The notes below the pieces were generated by a model. That model was given only the letters and a program-made list of their open reading frames with translations, did no database searches and was not told where the DNA came from. This document shows, piece after piece, positions 8,202-15,559 of a stretch of 64,000 nt of DNA. Position 1 is the first letter of the stretch, and each line of letters opens with the position of its first letter. This DNA is from Salinimicrobium xinjiangense DSM 19287 (GTDB taxonomy: Bacteria; Bacteroidota; Bacteroidia; Flavobacteriales; Flavobacteriaceae). The translations under genes and the position numbers were made by a program. The DNA lies in NCBI RefSeq assembly GCF_000423585.1, contig NZ_AUIG01000020.1:49685-113684 (forward strand), given 5' to 3'.

Positions 8202-9506
8202 TTAAGCTGTTTTAATTGCATTTTTGACAGGTATTTGTGCAAGTGCCTGCTCCAGGTCGGCTTTAAGATCTTCCACGTCTTCCAGTCCAACAGAAAGTCT
8301 CACAAGATCCTTGGTCACTCCGGTGGATTCCTGCTGCTCATCATTTAGTTGCTGATGTGTGGTACTTGCAGGGTGGATGATAAGGGATTTTGTATCTCCA
8401 ATATTCGCGAGCAGGGAAAAAAGTTTTGTTTCATCTACTAAAACTTTTGCCGCTTCATAGCCTCCTTTCACACCAAAAGTGACCACTCCGCTTTGGCCTT
8501 TTGGAAGGTATCTTTGCGCCAGTTCATAATAAGGACTGCTCTCCAATCCCGGATAATTCACCCAGCTAACCTCTTCTTTCTGCTGCAGCCATTTCGCCAG
8601 GGCCAAAGCATTTTCACTGTGCTTTTTGATCCTTATCTCCAGCGTCTCCAGTCCCTGTAGGATCTGAAATGCGTTGAACGGACTAAGTGCCGCGCCAAGG
8701 TCGCGCAGACCTTCGATCCTGACCTTAGCAATAAAAGCTGCTTCCTTCAGGACGTCGTGGTAAACGAGCCCGTGGTAACCGGGAGAAGGTTCTGTGAATT
8801 CAGGGAATTTGCCGTTGCTCCAGTCGAATTTTCCGGCGTCGATGATTACTCCGCCGAGAGAAGTTCCGTTGCCGGCGATGTATTTGGTAAGGGAATGGAT
8901 GACCAGGTCGGCCCCATGCTCAATAGGCTTCACCAAAGCAGAAGTCGCGACAGTATTGTCTACTATGAAAGGAACTTTGTGCTCTTTAGCCACTTTGGAA
9001 ATAGCCTCCAGATCCAGCACATCCAGCTTTGGATTCCCCAGAGATTCCACGAAAATGGCGCGGGTGTTTTCCTTTACGGCAGCCGAGAAGTTCCCGGCGT
9101 TCTGCGGATCAACAAAGGTGGTGGTGATGCCGAGTCGAGGTAAAGTAACTCCGAGCAAATTGTAAGTTCCGCCGTAGAGGCTGCTGGAGGCGACAATGTG
9201 ATCTCCGGATTTAAGCAGCGTGAGCAGCGTGGTGCTAATGGCCGCCGTTCCTGATGCTGTGACCACAGCCGCAATCCCTCCTTCAAGCGCAGCCAGCCTT
9301 TGCTCCAGCACATCGTTAGTCGGGTTGTTGAGTCGGGTATAAATAAATCCGGGTTCTGCAAGCGAAAAGAGGTTGGCAGCATGATCTGAATCTTTAAAGA
9401 CGTAAGAGGTAGTCTGATAGATAGGAACTGCTCTGGTTCCTCCGTTTGCTGTTACGTCATGCCCAGCGTGAAGGGCGTTGGTCGAAAATTTTTGTTGTGT
9501 ACTCAT
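8202..9506 (-). CDS. metY: O-acetylhomoserine sulfhydrylase (Cys/Met metabolism PLP enzyme)
   Basis: Forms homocysteine directly from O-acetylhomoserine and sulfide. 434 residues, the long form typical of MetY. Cys/Met-metabolism marks are YTRLNNPT (about 56-63), the VTASGTAAI loop, SLYGGTYNL, the DNTVATSALVKP segment and the PLP lysine in HSLTKYIAGNG (K208). First structural gene of metY-metX-hom-osmC. Two attenuator-type leader units precede it, the nearer terminator ending about 210 nt upstream of the ATG. Confidence 0.92.
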   Translation of the reverse strand: MSTQQKFSTNALHAGHDVTANGGTRAVPIYQTTSYVFKDSDHAANLFSLAEPGFIYTRLNNPTNDVLEQRLAALEGGIAAVVTASGTAAISTTLLTLLKSGDHIVASSSLYGGTYNLLGVTLPRLGITTTFVDPQNAGNFSAAVKENTRAIFVESLGNPKLDVLDLEAISKVAKEHKVPFIVDNTVATSALVKPIEHGADLVIHSLTKYIAGNGTSLGGVIIDAGKFDWSNGKFPEFTEPSPGYHGLVYHDVLKEAAFIAKVRIEGLRDLGAALSPFNAFQILQGLETLEIRIKKHSENALALAKWLQQKEEVSWVNYPGLESSPYYELAQRYLPKGQSGVVTFGVKGGYEAAKVLVDETKLFSLLANIGDTKSLIIHPASTTHQQLNDEQQESTGVTKDLVRLSVGLEDVEDLKADLEQALAQIPVKNAIKTA

Positions 9507-9715
9507 TTTTTTAATGTTTAAGGTTTAAGGAATAAGGAATAATGGTTATTTGTTAATTGTTAATTGTTCATTGTTGCGGGTTGCGGGTTGAAAAGGCCAC
9601 GAATTCACGTATGTTTTTAGGTCTTTTCACTTTTCTAAAATTGGAATTTGGTGCTTGAAATTTGGTGCTTAATACTTTTTTTAATCATTGCTAATTGTTA
9701 ATTGCTAATTGTTTA
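9507..9715. repeat. Low-complexity leader segment between proximal attenuator and metY
   Basis: Degenerate iterations of TTAATTGTTAATTGTTCATTG, of GGAATTTGGTGCTTGAAATTTGG and of TTGCGGGTTGCGGG. The same word families recur in many intergenic regions of this window. I see no promoter box or ORF here. Confidence 0.55.
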
Positions 9716-9755
9716 AAAAGAAAAAATCCCCCTGGCTGGCTTGCCAAAGGGATTT
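9716..9755 (-). terminator. Proximal met attenuator terminator
   Basis: Minus-strand hairpin: AATCCC, a small internal loop, TGGC, loop AAGCCA, GCCA, then GGGATT, followed by TTTTTTCTTTTT. Its 5' arm contains TTTGGCAA (9748-9741), which is perfectly complementary to TTGCCAAA at 9800-9793 inside the leader ORF. Confidence 0.82.
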
Positions 9756-9778
9756 TAGAAATTGAATATATAACTAAC

Positions 9779-9871
9779 TTAGATCCTCATTTTTTGGCAA
9801 TAGCGGGGTGGGGCGCACATCATGCACATCATACAACACATCATCATTGCTACTGCCTTGTAATTTTTCAT
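9779..9871 (-). CDS. Met/Cys-rich leader peptide 2 (proximal) of the metY operon
   Basis: A 30-codon ORF (ATG at 9871, TAA ending at 9779). After MKNYKAVA comes MMMCCMMCMMC, then APPRYCQKMRI: 9 Met and 5 Cys in 30 residues. The proximal terminator starts 24 nt downstream. Stalling at Met or Cys codons would leave TTGCCAAA (9800-9793) free to pair with the terminator 5' arm; a ribosome at the stop codon would mask it. Met and Cys are end product and precursor of the genes controlled. Such composition is very unlikely by chance. Confidence 0.87.
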   Translation of the reverse strand: MKNYKAVAMMMCCMMCMMCAPPRYCQKMRI

Positions 9872-9965
9872 GTTTTTCAAATTTTGGCTTTCCGGCCTCT
9901 CGTTTTTATAAGGTCTTAAAAATATCATTTTTGGCACCTTATTTTTTTCCTGAATTTATTGAAAC

Positions 9966-9996
9966 AAAAAAGCCGCTGCGGTGGCAGCGGCTTTTT
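9966..9996 (-). terminator. Distal met attenuator terminator
   Basis: Perfect 11-bp stem (AAAGCCGCTGC / GCAGCGGCTTT, loop CACC on the minus strand) followed by a T tract. The 5' arm CGCTGC pairs with GCAGCG (10037-10032) in leader peptide 1. It lies 21 nt after the stop of that peptide. Confidence 0.85.
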
Positions 9997-10016
9997 GCTT
10001 TTTATCTTTTTCAGAT

Positions 10017-10085
10017 TCATGCAATAGGACGCGCTGCGGACTTGCTCCACATCATACACATCATATTACAAATTACCTGATTCAT
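10017..10085 (-). CDS. Met/Cys-rich leader peptide 1 (distal) of the metY operon
   Basis: A 22-codon ORF (ATG at 10085, TGA ending at 10017): MNQVIC then NMMCMMW, then SKSAARPIA. Five Met, two Cys and one Trp. A perfect promoter sits just upstream, leaving a 5' leader of only about 10-14 nt, and a hairpin plus U-tract follows. The antiterminator segment GCAGCG lies immediately after the Met-Cys run, as in classical his/trp/thr leaders. No second promoter was found between this unit and leader 2, so the two attenuators probably act in series. Confidence 0.83.
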   Translation of the reverse strand: MNQVICNMMCMMWSKSAARPIA

Positions 10086-10103
10086 TTCTCTTTTTGTATG
10101 AAG

Positions 10104-10136
10104 CAAAGTTAACGACAGAAAAATTTAAGGAACAAA
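10104..10136 (-). promoter_or_regulatory. Promoter of the metY leader transcript
   Basis: On the minus strand a -33 TTTG (10136-10133) and a perfect -7 TAACTTTG (10111-10104) are separated by 21 nt, fitting the flavobacterial consensus. Transcription would begin near 10097, about 12 nt before leader peptide 1. Confidence 0.65.
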
Positions 10137-10228
10137 TAAATTTCAGATTAATTTTAATTTTTGAGCATTGGCAGGACTTAACAGCCCGTTTTGATTCCCA
10201 GTTCAAATTTCCGCTTTAAATTTCCTCG

Positions 10229-10250
10229 TCACGGATTGCAAATCCGCGCC
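10229..10250. repeat. REP-like unit CACGGATTGCAAATCCGCGCC
   Basis: Near copy (one base different in the shared core) of the unit at 3671-3693. Internal pairing CGGATT / AATCCG with a short loop. Sits between the divergent metY and metK promoters. Confidence 0.5.
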
Positions 10251-10299
10251 AACGGCTGCTCATTGGTTATTGATCATTGTATATTGTTAATTGAAAGAT

Positions 10300-10407
10300 G
10301 CGCTAAGGATTGAGCGGTTGTTGGAGCTCTCCCGAAGCCGGGAGGCTGAGGGAAGCGACCCGCGAAAGCCTGACGGCACGACCGGGAGGGAGTGCCGGAG
10401 CGCCCAA
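10300..10407. other. GC-rich multi-hairpin element upstream of metK
   Basis: A 108-nt block much richer in G+C than its surroundings. Predicted by eye: closing pair GCGCT (10300-10304) with AGCGC (10399-10403), or TTGG (10321-10324) with CCAA (10404-10407); hairpin 1 CTCCCG-AAGC-CGGGAG (10329-10344); hairpin 2 GGCT..AGCC (10344-10370) with inner GGG/CCC; hairpin 3 CGGCAC..GTGCCG (10374-10397). It is upstream of the metK -7 box, so it is not part of the metK leader. I do not recognise it; a dispersed repeat or a structured RNA are both possible. Confidence 0.5.
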
Positions 10408-10454
10408 ATTATTCTTAAAACTGAGATAAAGCGGCTGATTTAAAACTATTTTTA

Positions 10455-10462
10455 TACATTTG
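10455..10462 (+). promoter_or_regulatory. metK -7 promoter box
   Basis: TACATTTG is a perfect TAnnTTTG match. The transcription start would lie around 10467-10470, directly before the SAM-II-like aptamer. A clear -33 TTTG is missing (TTTA at 10439-10442). Confidence 0.6.
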
Positions 10463-10475
10463 CTCCTGATAAAAT

Positions 10476-10526
10476 CACAGGGAAAAATTTGACTGATTGC
10501 AACCCTTATAAAATGCTAAAGCAGTG
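10476..10526 (+). promoter_or_regulatory. SAM-II-like riboswitch upstream of metK
   Basis: The order of conserved SAM-II blocks is present: P1 AGGG (10479-10482) with CCCT (10503-10506); a loop with TTTGACTGATTGCA (10488-10501), compare UUUAACCGUAUUGCA in known SAM-II RNAs; then ATAAAATGCTAAAGCAG (10508-10524), compare AUAAAUGUAGCUAAA. Pseudoknot pairs GCA:TGC (10499-10501 with 10514-10516) and ACTG:CAGT (10492-10495 with 10522-10525) can form. P1 is short (4 bp). The aptamer ends 63 nt before the ATG, farther than in alphaproteobacterial SAM-II, so another expression platform is needed. Confidence 0.72.
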
Positions 10527-10540
10527 AAAACTCCTCTAGC

Positions 10541-10588
10541 GCTTCACGTCAAATTTCTTCTGAAATAATCATTAAAAAAAGACGAAGC
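10541..10588 (+). promoter_or_regulatory. Possible expression platform of the metK riboswitch
   Basis: GTCAAATTT (10548-10556) is the exact complement of AAATTTGAC (10485-10493) in the aptamer loop. The overlapping segment GCTTC-AC-GTC (10541-10550) can instead pair with GACGAAGC (10581-10588), which abuts the metK ATG at 10589. The two pairings are mutually exclusive, suggesting that a folded aptamer frees the first to sequester the start. Inferred by eye only. Confidence 0.5.
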
Positions 10589-11848
10589 ATGCCATATTTA
10601 TTTACTTCAGAAAGTGTTTCTGAAGGCCACCCCGATAAAGTTGCAGACCAGATTAGCGATACCCTTTTAGATAATTTCCTCGCCTTTGATCCCGAATCTA
10701 AAGTTGCCTGTGAAACTCTGGTAACTACCGGACAGGTGGTACTTGCCGGAGAGGTGAAAAGCGATACTTATCTCGATGTTCAAACCATCGCCAGAGATGT
10801 GATCAACGACATTGGTTACACTAAAGGGGCGTATAAATTTAGCGGGGATTCCTGCGGAGTGATCTCCCTGATCCACGAACAATCCCAGGACATAAACCAG
10901 GGCGTGGATCGCGGCAACAAGGAAGAACAGGGCGCCGGAGACCAGGGAATGATGTTTGGTTACGCGACCAAAGAGACCGAAAATTATATGCCGCTGGCTC
11001 TCGATATTTCTCACAAGATCCTTATTGAGCTGGCGAAACTGCGACGGGAGGATAATGAAATTAAATACCTGCGGCCGGATTCAAAAAGCCAGGTAACGAT
11101 CGAATACAGCGATGACAATGTTCCGCAGCGTATCGATGCTATTGTTGTTTCTACTCAGCATGATGAATTTGATGAGGATGATAACCGCATGCTGGAAAAG
11201 ATCAAAAAGGATATCATTGAGATCCTTATCCCACGGGTAAAGGCACAGCTTCCGGAGTATGTTCAAAAGCTGTTCAACGATCAAATCAAATACCACATCA
11301 ACCCCACCGGAAAGTTCGTCATTGGCGGACCTCACGGGGACACCGGACTTACGGGTAGAAAGATCATTGTTGACACCTATGGCGGAAAAGGAGCTCACGG
11401 GGGAGGTGCATTTTCAGGAAAAGATCCTAGTAAAGTAGACAGATCTGCTGCCTATGCTGCAAGGCATATCGCCAAAAATCTTGTGGCTGCGGGAGTTGCC
11501 GACGAGGTGTTGATCCAGGTTTCCTATGCTATTGGAGTAGTAGAACCAACTTCCATCCTGATAGAAACATATGGTTCCAAAAAAGTGGATTTGAGCCACG
11601 GTGAGATTGCCAGAAAAATTCTGGAGATCTTCGATATGAGACCTGCTGCTATTGAACAAAGACTGGGTCTTAGAAGTCCGATCTATCGGGAAACTTCGGC
11701 GTATGGCCATTTTGGAAAGGAACCGCGTAAGGAAAGAAAAGTATTCGAGAGTCCGTATAACGGCAAAAAGTCTATTGAGGTTAATCTTTTTACCTGGGAA
11801 GAATTAGACTATGTGGATAAGGTAAAGAAGGCGTTTGATATTGAGTAG
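10589..11848 (+). CDS. metK: S-adenosylmethionine synthase
   Basis: Makes SAM from methionine and ATP. 419 residues, the usual length. N-terminal [20 protein letters not shown] (4-23) with the ATP-binding histidine and lysine, the [10 protein letters not shown] loop, the [12 protein letters not shown] hexapeptide-type motif (about 117-128), and [22 protein letters not shown] in the C-terminal part. Divergent from metY. A SAM-II-like aptamer in the leader fits feedback by the product. Confidence 0.96.
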   Translation: MPYLFTSESVSEGHPDKVADQISDTLLDNFLAFDPESKVACETLVTTGQVVLAGEVKSDTYLDVQTIARDVINDIGYTKGAYKFSGDSCGVISLIHEQSQDINQGVDRGNKEEQGAGDQGMMFGYATKETENYMPLALDISHKILIELAKLRREDNEIKYLRPDSKSQVTIEYSDDNVPQRIDAIVVSTQHDEFDEDDNRMLEKIKKDIIEILIPRVKAQLPEYVQKLFNDQIKYHINPTGKFVIGGPHGDTGLTGRKIIVDTYGGKGAHGGGAFSGKDPSKVDRSAAYAARHIAKNLVAAGVADEVLIQVSYAIGVVEPTSILIETYGSKKVDLSHGEIARKILEIFDMRPAAIEQRLGLRSPIYRETSAYGHFGKEPRKERKVFESPYNGKKSIEVNLFTWEELDYVDKVKKAFDIE

Positions 11849-11922
11849 TTAGTAGTTAGTATTGAGTATTGAGTAGTGAGTATTGAGAGGTGAGATGTGA
11901 GAAAAATCACTTTCCTAGCTCC

Positions 11923-11963
11923 AAAAACACAAACCCGGAAAAAAATTTCCGGGTTTGTGTTTT
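11923..11963 (+). terminator. metK terminator (bidirectional)
   Basis: Long perfect stem, AAAAACACAAACCCGGAAA with its complement, loop about 3 nt, A-tract on one side and T-tract on the other. It can serve metK and the convergent SRPBCC gene that ends at 11991. Confidence 0.88.
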
Positions 11964-11990
11964 TTAAATCATCTGGAAAATAAGCTTCTT

Positions 11991-12770
11991 CTAATAAAGC
12001 ACATCTCCTTCTGGTTCACTTCTCCACTTCCTTTCCCCTCCTTTTTCCATGTATTTTTTAAACTGCTTCAGGTCATTTTTTACTATTTTTTCAAAAGCAG
12101 GATTTAGCAATTTGGCTGCATATTCTCCCACCTTCCCGGATGGAGGACGGTAAGATATGGTGGTTTCCACAATTGTCCCCTTACCTGAGGGAGCATCCTT
12201 AAATCGTACTTCTCCGGCGTTCTCAATGTCTGCATCTGCAATTGAGCTCCAGGAAATATATTCATTTTCGATATCCTGCTCAATCACAGCCTCCCATTCT
12301 ATAGTCCCAATCCCTCCCGGAATCTCTGCAGTCCACTGGGATCTCATTTCATCAATTTCCCTGATATCTTTGATGTGGCTCATAAAATTGGGCAGATTCT
12401 CAAGATTTCTCCAGTAGGCATAAAGCTCCCGGCGGGAACGTTTGATAGTCTGTTTGGTCTGAAGCTCAATAGAACGGGCTTTTTTTGAAAAGGGCCATGT
12501 TCCCTTAGCTGCTCTAAAAAGTAGTGCTCCCCCTGCCAGCAGTCCTGCCGCTCCCAAAATACCTTTTAAGGAGGAGGTATTTCCGGACGGATCATTTGAT
12601 CCTGCTTCTCTGTATGGTCGCCTGGTCTTCCGGACTTCTGCTTCTGAAAGGTTTGGGTCATGAGTTCCTGATGGATACCCTGTTTCCCTTTCTATTCGGT
12701 CCTGCCGTGCGTCGCCGGAAAGTCTTGTTCTTTTACTTTTGACATTCGTCTTCATCTGATCTTTTTCCAT
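11991..12770 (-). CDS. SRPBCC (COQ10/START-like) family protein with N-terminal membrane patch
   Basis: About 259 residues from the ATG at 12770 (an in-frame ATG at 12830 would add 20). Residues 1-65 are charged and probably disordered; a short Gly/Ala/Leu-rich segment (GILGAAGLLAGGALLF) may insert into the membrane; from about residue 95 a cyclase/dehydrase-type helix-grip domain follows (YWRNLENLPNFMSHIKDI, WTAEIPGGIGTIEWEAVI, TTISYRPPSGKVGEYAAKLLN). Such proteins bind hydrophobic ligands; none can be named here. Convergent with metK. Confidence 0.7.
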   Translation of the reverse strand: MEKDQMKTNVKSKRTRLSGDARQDRIERETGYPSGTHDPNLSEAEVRKTRRPYREAGSNDPSGNTSSLKGILGAAGLLAGGALLFRAAKGTWPFSKKARSIELQTKQTIKRSRRELYAYWRNLENLPNFMSHIKDIREIDEMRSQWTAEIPGGIGTIEWEAVIEQDIENEYISWSSIADADIENAGEVRFKDAPSGKGTIVETTISYRPPSGKVGEYAAKLLNPAFEKIVKNDLKQFKKYMEKGGERKWRSEPEGDVLY

Positions 12771-12996
12771 AATGCTTTTTTTTAGTCCCTTAAATTTACG
12801 ACTGACAAAGCTGAAATCAGGATTATACATCCTAAATAATTGCTAATTCTAAATTTTATCGGGCTGATTTATAGTATTTTAACGATACATGGATTTTATC
12901 CCCGCATTTTCAGGAAAGCATTTTAGCCTTTCAGAAAGCTTTAACAGCCTTCCCTTTCTTTAATCCCTAATTTTAGAAAAACCAAAATCCTCTCCT

Positions 12997-14361
12997 ATGG
13001 CGTTCTTCGGAAAAGTTAGAAATACCATCAACCTCTTAAAAAATATTGATCTTGACCAACTGACAAAGATCAACAAGCACATAGACCTTTCGGAAGCCAT
13101 GCAAACCCTTGGGCAGCTTGATGAGAATCAGCTCAAGGGCCTCATGAAAATGCTGAAGACCAAACGCCGCAAAGGTCAGAGTGATCTTCCACCTATTGAT
13201 GGTGATTTTTACAATCTCGATCTCAAGCTCAACGAAGAGCAACGTGAGTTACAGATAAGGGTGCGGAATTTCATGGAAGATGAAGTGCGTCCCCTGGTCA
13301 ACGACCACTGGAACCGGGCGAAATTTCCATTTGAGATCATTGAGAAATTTAAGAAGCTAAATATTACCGGAGTACCTTATGAAGGTTATGGCTGCCCGAA
13401 TTTGCCATTTTTGATGGAAGGTATAATTGCCCAGGAGATCGCCCGGGTAGATGTATCTATTTCCACCTTTTTTGGCGTTCATAGCGGGCTGGCAATGGGT
13501 TCGATATATCTCTGCGGAAGCGAAGAACAAAAACAGGAATGGCTGCCAAAAATGCAAAAACTTGAGACTATTGGCGCCTTTGGCCTTACCGAACCTAATG
13601 TAGGCAGCGGCGTGGCCGGCGGACTCGAAACTACCTGCAAATTCGATGGGGAGCACTGGGTACTCAACGGACAGAAAAAATGGATTGGAAATGCCACTTT
13701 TGCAGATGTCATAGTGATCTGGGCCAGGGATGAAGATTCCAATCAGGTGAAGGGATTTTTAGTCCGAAAGGAAAATCCCGGCTTTAAGGCCGAAAAAATG
13801 GAAGATAAGATGGCGCTGCGAATCGTTCAGAATGCTCTTATAACACTTACAGATTGCAAAGTTCCCGAAAGCGACCGACTCCAAAAAGCCGAATCCTTCA
13901 GAGACACTGCCAAGGTGTTAAGAATGACCCGGGCAGGTGTAGCCTGGCAGGCTGTGGGCTGTGCCCGAGGTGCTTATGAAAGCGCCCTAAAGTACACCAA
14001 GAAAAGAGAGCAGTTTGGAAGACCAATTGCTTCCTATCAGTTGATACAAAACCACCTGGTAGAGATGATCGCTAACCTCACTTCCATGCAAACCCTCTGC
14101 TTTAGATTATCAGAGCTGCAGGACCAGGATCTGCTCAAAGATGAGCACGCGTCCCTGGCTAAGGTGTATACCAGTATGAGGATGCGGGATGTAGTAAGTC
14201 GCGCGAGAGAAGTGATGGGCGGTAACGGAATCCTTCTTGAGTATGATGTCGCGCGGTTCGTCGCCGATGCCGAAGCTATTTACAGCTATGAAGGAACTAA
14301 AGAAATTAATTCTTTAATTGTGGGAAGAGCGATCACGGGTTACAGTGCGTTTGTGAATTAA
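12997..14361 (+). CDS. Acyl-CoA dehydrogenase family protein (glutaryl-CoA dehydrogenase-like)
   Basis: FAD-dependent acyl-CoA oxidation, 454 residues. The catalytic domains start near residue 70 (LNEEQRELQIRVRNFMEDEVRPL) and show GAFGLTEPNVGSG (about 193-205), KKWIGNATFADV, REQFGRPIASYQLIQ and the base glutamate in YSYEGTKEINSLIVGRAITG (about 428-447). That C-terminal block resembles glutaryl-CoA dehydrogenase. The first 65 residues (NLLKNIDLDQLTKINKHIDL and KGLMKMLKTKRRKGQ) are an unusual extension compared with the normal family length of about 390. No operon partners; the leader before it is a word-repeat region on the 3' side. Confidence 0.8.
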   Translation: MAFFGKVRNTINLLKNIDLDQLTKINKHIDLSEAMQTLGQLDENQLKGLMKMLKTKRRKGQSDLPPIDGDFYNLDLKLNEEQRELQIRVRNFMEDEVRPLVNDHWNRAKFPFEIIEKFKKLNITGVPYEGYGCPNLPFLMEGIIAQEIARVDVSISTFFGVHSGLAMGSIYLCGSEEQKQEWLPKMQKLETIGAFGLTEPNVGSGVAGGLETTCKFDGEHWVLNGQKKWIGNATFADVIVIWARDEDSNQVKGFLVRKENPGFKAEKMEDKMALRIVQNALITLTDCKVPESDRLQKAESFRDTAKVLRMTRAGVAWQAVGCARGAYESALKYTKKREQFGRPIASYQLIQNHLVEMIANLTSMQTLCFRLSELQDQDLLKDEHASLAKVYTSMRMRDVVSRAREVMGGNGILLEYDVARFVADAEAIYSYEGTKEINSLIVGRAITGYSAFVN

Positions 14362-14530
14362 AGAAAGTCTAGAGTCTAGATTCTGGAAACTAGACGAGTA
14401 GGCAGTACGCAGTATGAAGTAGGCAGATTAAGGAGTGGTCAGTGGTCAGAAAATTATATATAAGCAAATAAAAAAAGTCTAGGCTCTAGTCTCTAGTTTC
14501 TAGTCTCCTAACCATAACAGTGAATAAACC

Positions 14531-15451
14531 ATGTCATTCCTCATCATCAGTTCTCAAAGAGACCCCAAAGGCTGGGTACAGGCATTAAAAGAAAAACAAC
14601 CCGACCTTGATCTGGAGGTATATCCTGATGTAGCCGATCCTTCAAAAGTGGAATTCGCTCTTTCGTGGAAACATCCGCACGGGATCTTTAAGGACTATCC
14701 GAACCTGAAGGTAATCGCTTCTATGGGCGCGGGAATTGATCATATAATTGAAGACCCTGATATTCCGAAGAATATCAAGATCACCAGAGTGATAGATGAG
14801 CAGCTAACAAGAGATATGAGCGTCTTTGTGCTCGCCCTTATCATGGATTATATAAGGAATCTTTCTTTCCACTATTGCAGTAAGGAATGGAAACCAACAA
14901 AATACCTGCGTCCCGAAGAAATTCAGGTGGGTATCATGGGCATGGGCATTCTTGGGGTTGGCGTAGCCGAAAAGCTCATCAGGAACAAATTCCACGTCAC
15001 CGGCTGGTCCCGAACCAAAAAAGAGATCCTGGGTGTTACTACATTTCATGGGGATAATGAGCTAAACAACTTCCTGTCAGAAACAAATGTCCTGGTTTGT
15101 CTCCTGCCGCTGACTTCTGAAACTGAAAACATTCTTAATAAACAACTTTTTGAGAAATTACCTGAAGGAGCTTATGTTATTAATGTTGCGCGGGGACCTC
15201 ATCTTGTCGAGGAAGACCTGCTGGAAATGATCCAAAAAGGTCATTTGTCGGGTGCAGCATTGGACGTGTTCAGAAAGGAACCCTTACCCGAAGATCATCC
15301 TTTCTGGACCAATGACAAAATAAGGGTTACACCACATATCGCCAGTGTGACCAATCCGAAGACGGTAGTGCCGCAGATCCTTGATAATTACAGGAGAATG
15401 CAGGATGGAAAGGAACTGGAGAAGGTGGTTGACAGGGAGAAGGAGTATTAG
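14531..15451 (+). CDS. D-2-hydroxyacid dehydrogenase, glyoxylate/hydroxypyruvate reductase A type
   Basis: 306 residues, GhrA length. The NAD(P) domain has GIMGMGILGVGVAEKL (about 133-148) followed by WSRTKK, where the Arg suggests NADPH preference. The substrate/catalytic residues are in NVARGPHLVEEDLL (Arg), AALDVFRKEPLPEDHPFW (Glu) and TPHIASVTNP (His). Likely reduces glyoxylate or hydroxypyruvate. Word repeats of AGTCTAGA and GTGATCAGTGATCAG type flank the gene on both sides. Confidence 0.82.
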   Translation: MSFLIISSQRDPKGWVQALKEKQPDLDLEVYPDVADPSKVEFALSWKHPHGIFKDYPNLKVIASMGAGIDHIIEDPDIPKNIKITRVIDEQLTRDMSVFVLALIMDYIRNLSFHYCSKEWKPTKYLRPEEIQVGIMGMGILGVGVAEKLIRNKFHVTGWSRTKKEILGVTTFHGDNELNNFLSETNVLVCLLPLTSETENILNKQLFEKLPEGAYVINVARGPHLVEEDLLEMIQKGHLSGAALDVFRKEPLPEDHPFWTNDKIRVTPHIASVTNPKTVVPQILDNYRRMQDGKELEKVVDREKEY

Positions 15452-15559
15452 TGATCAGTGATCAGTGATCAGGAAAGTAAAAATAGACACAACCGACAAC
15501 CGACAACTGACAACAGACAACAGACAACTGACTTAACAAAGAATAAACAAACCAACACC

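Noticed and set aside
9695..9919. Plus-strand frames over the met leader region
   Set aside because: They are antisense to the Met/Cys leader peptide. His-rich composition on this strand is the complement of the Met/Cys codons.
10321..10407. GC-rich block as a tRNA or rRNA fragment
   Set aside because: Hairpin order and sequence do not match tRNA arms or conserved rRNA signatures; no CCA or T-loop.
10513..10527. Four-codon ORF (MLKQ) before metK as a possible leader peptide
   Set aside because: No methionine or cysteine run, no terminator before metK; the region is better explained by a SAM-II-like aptamer.
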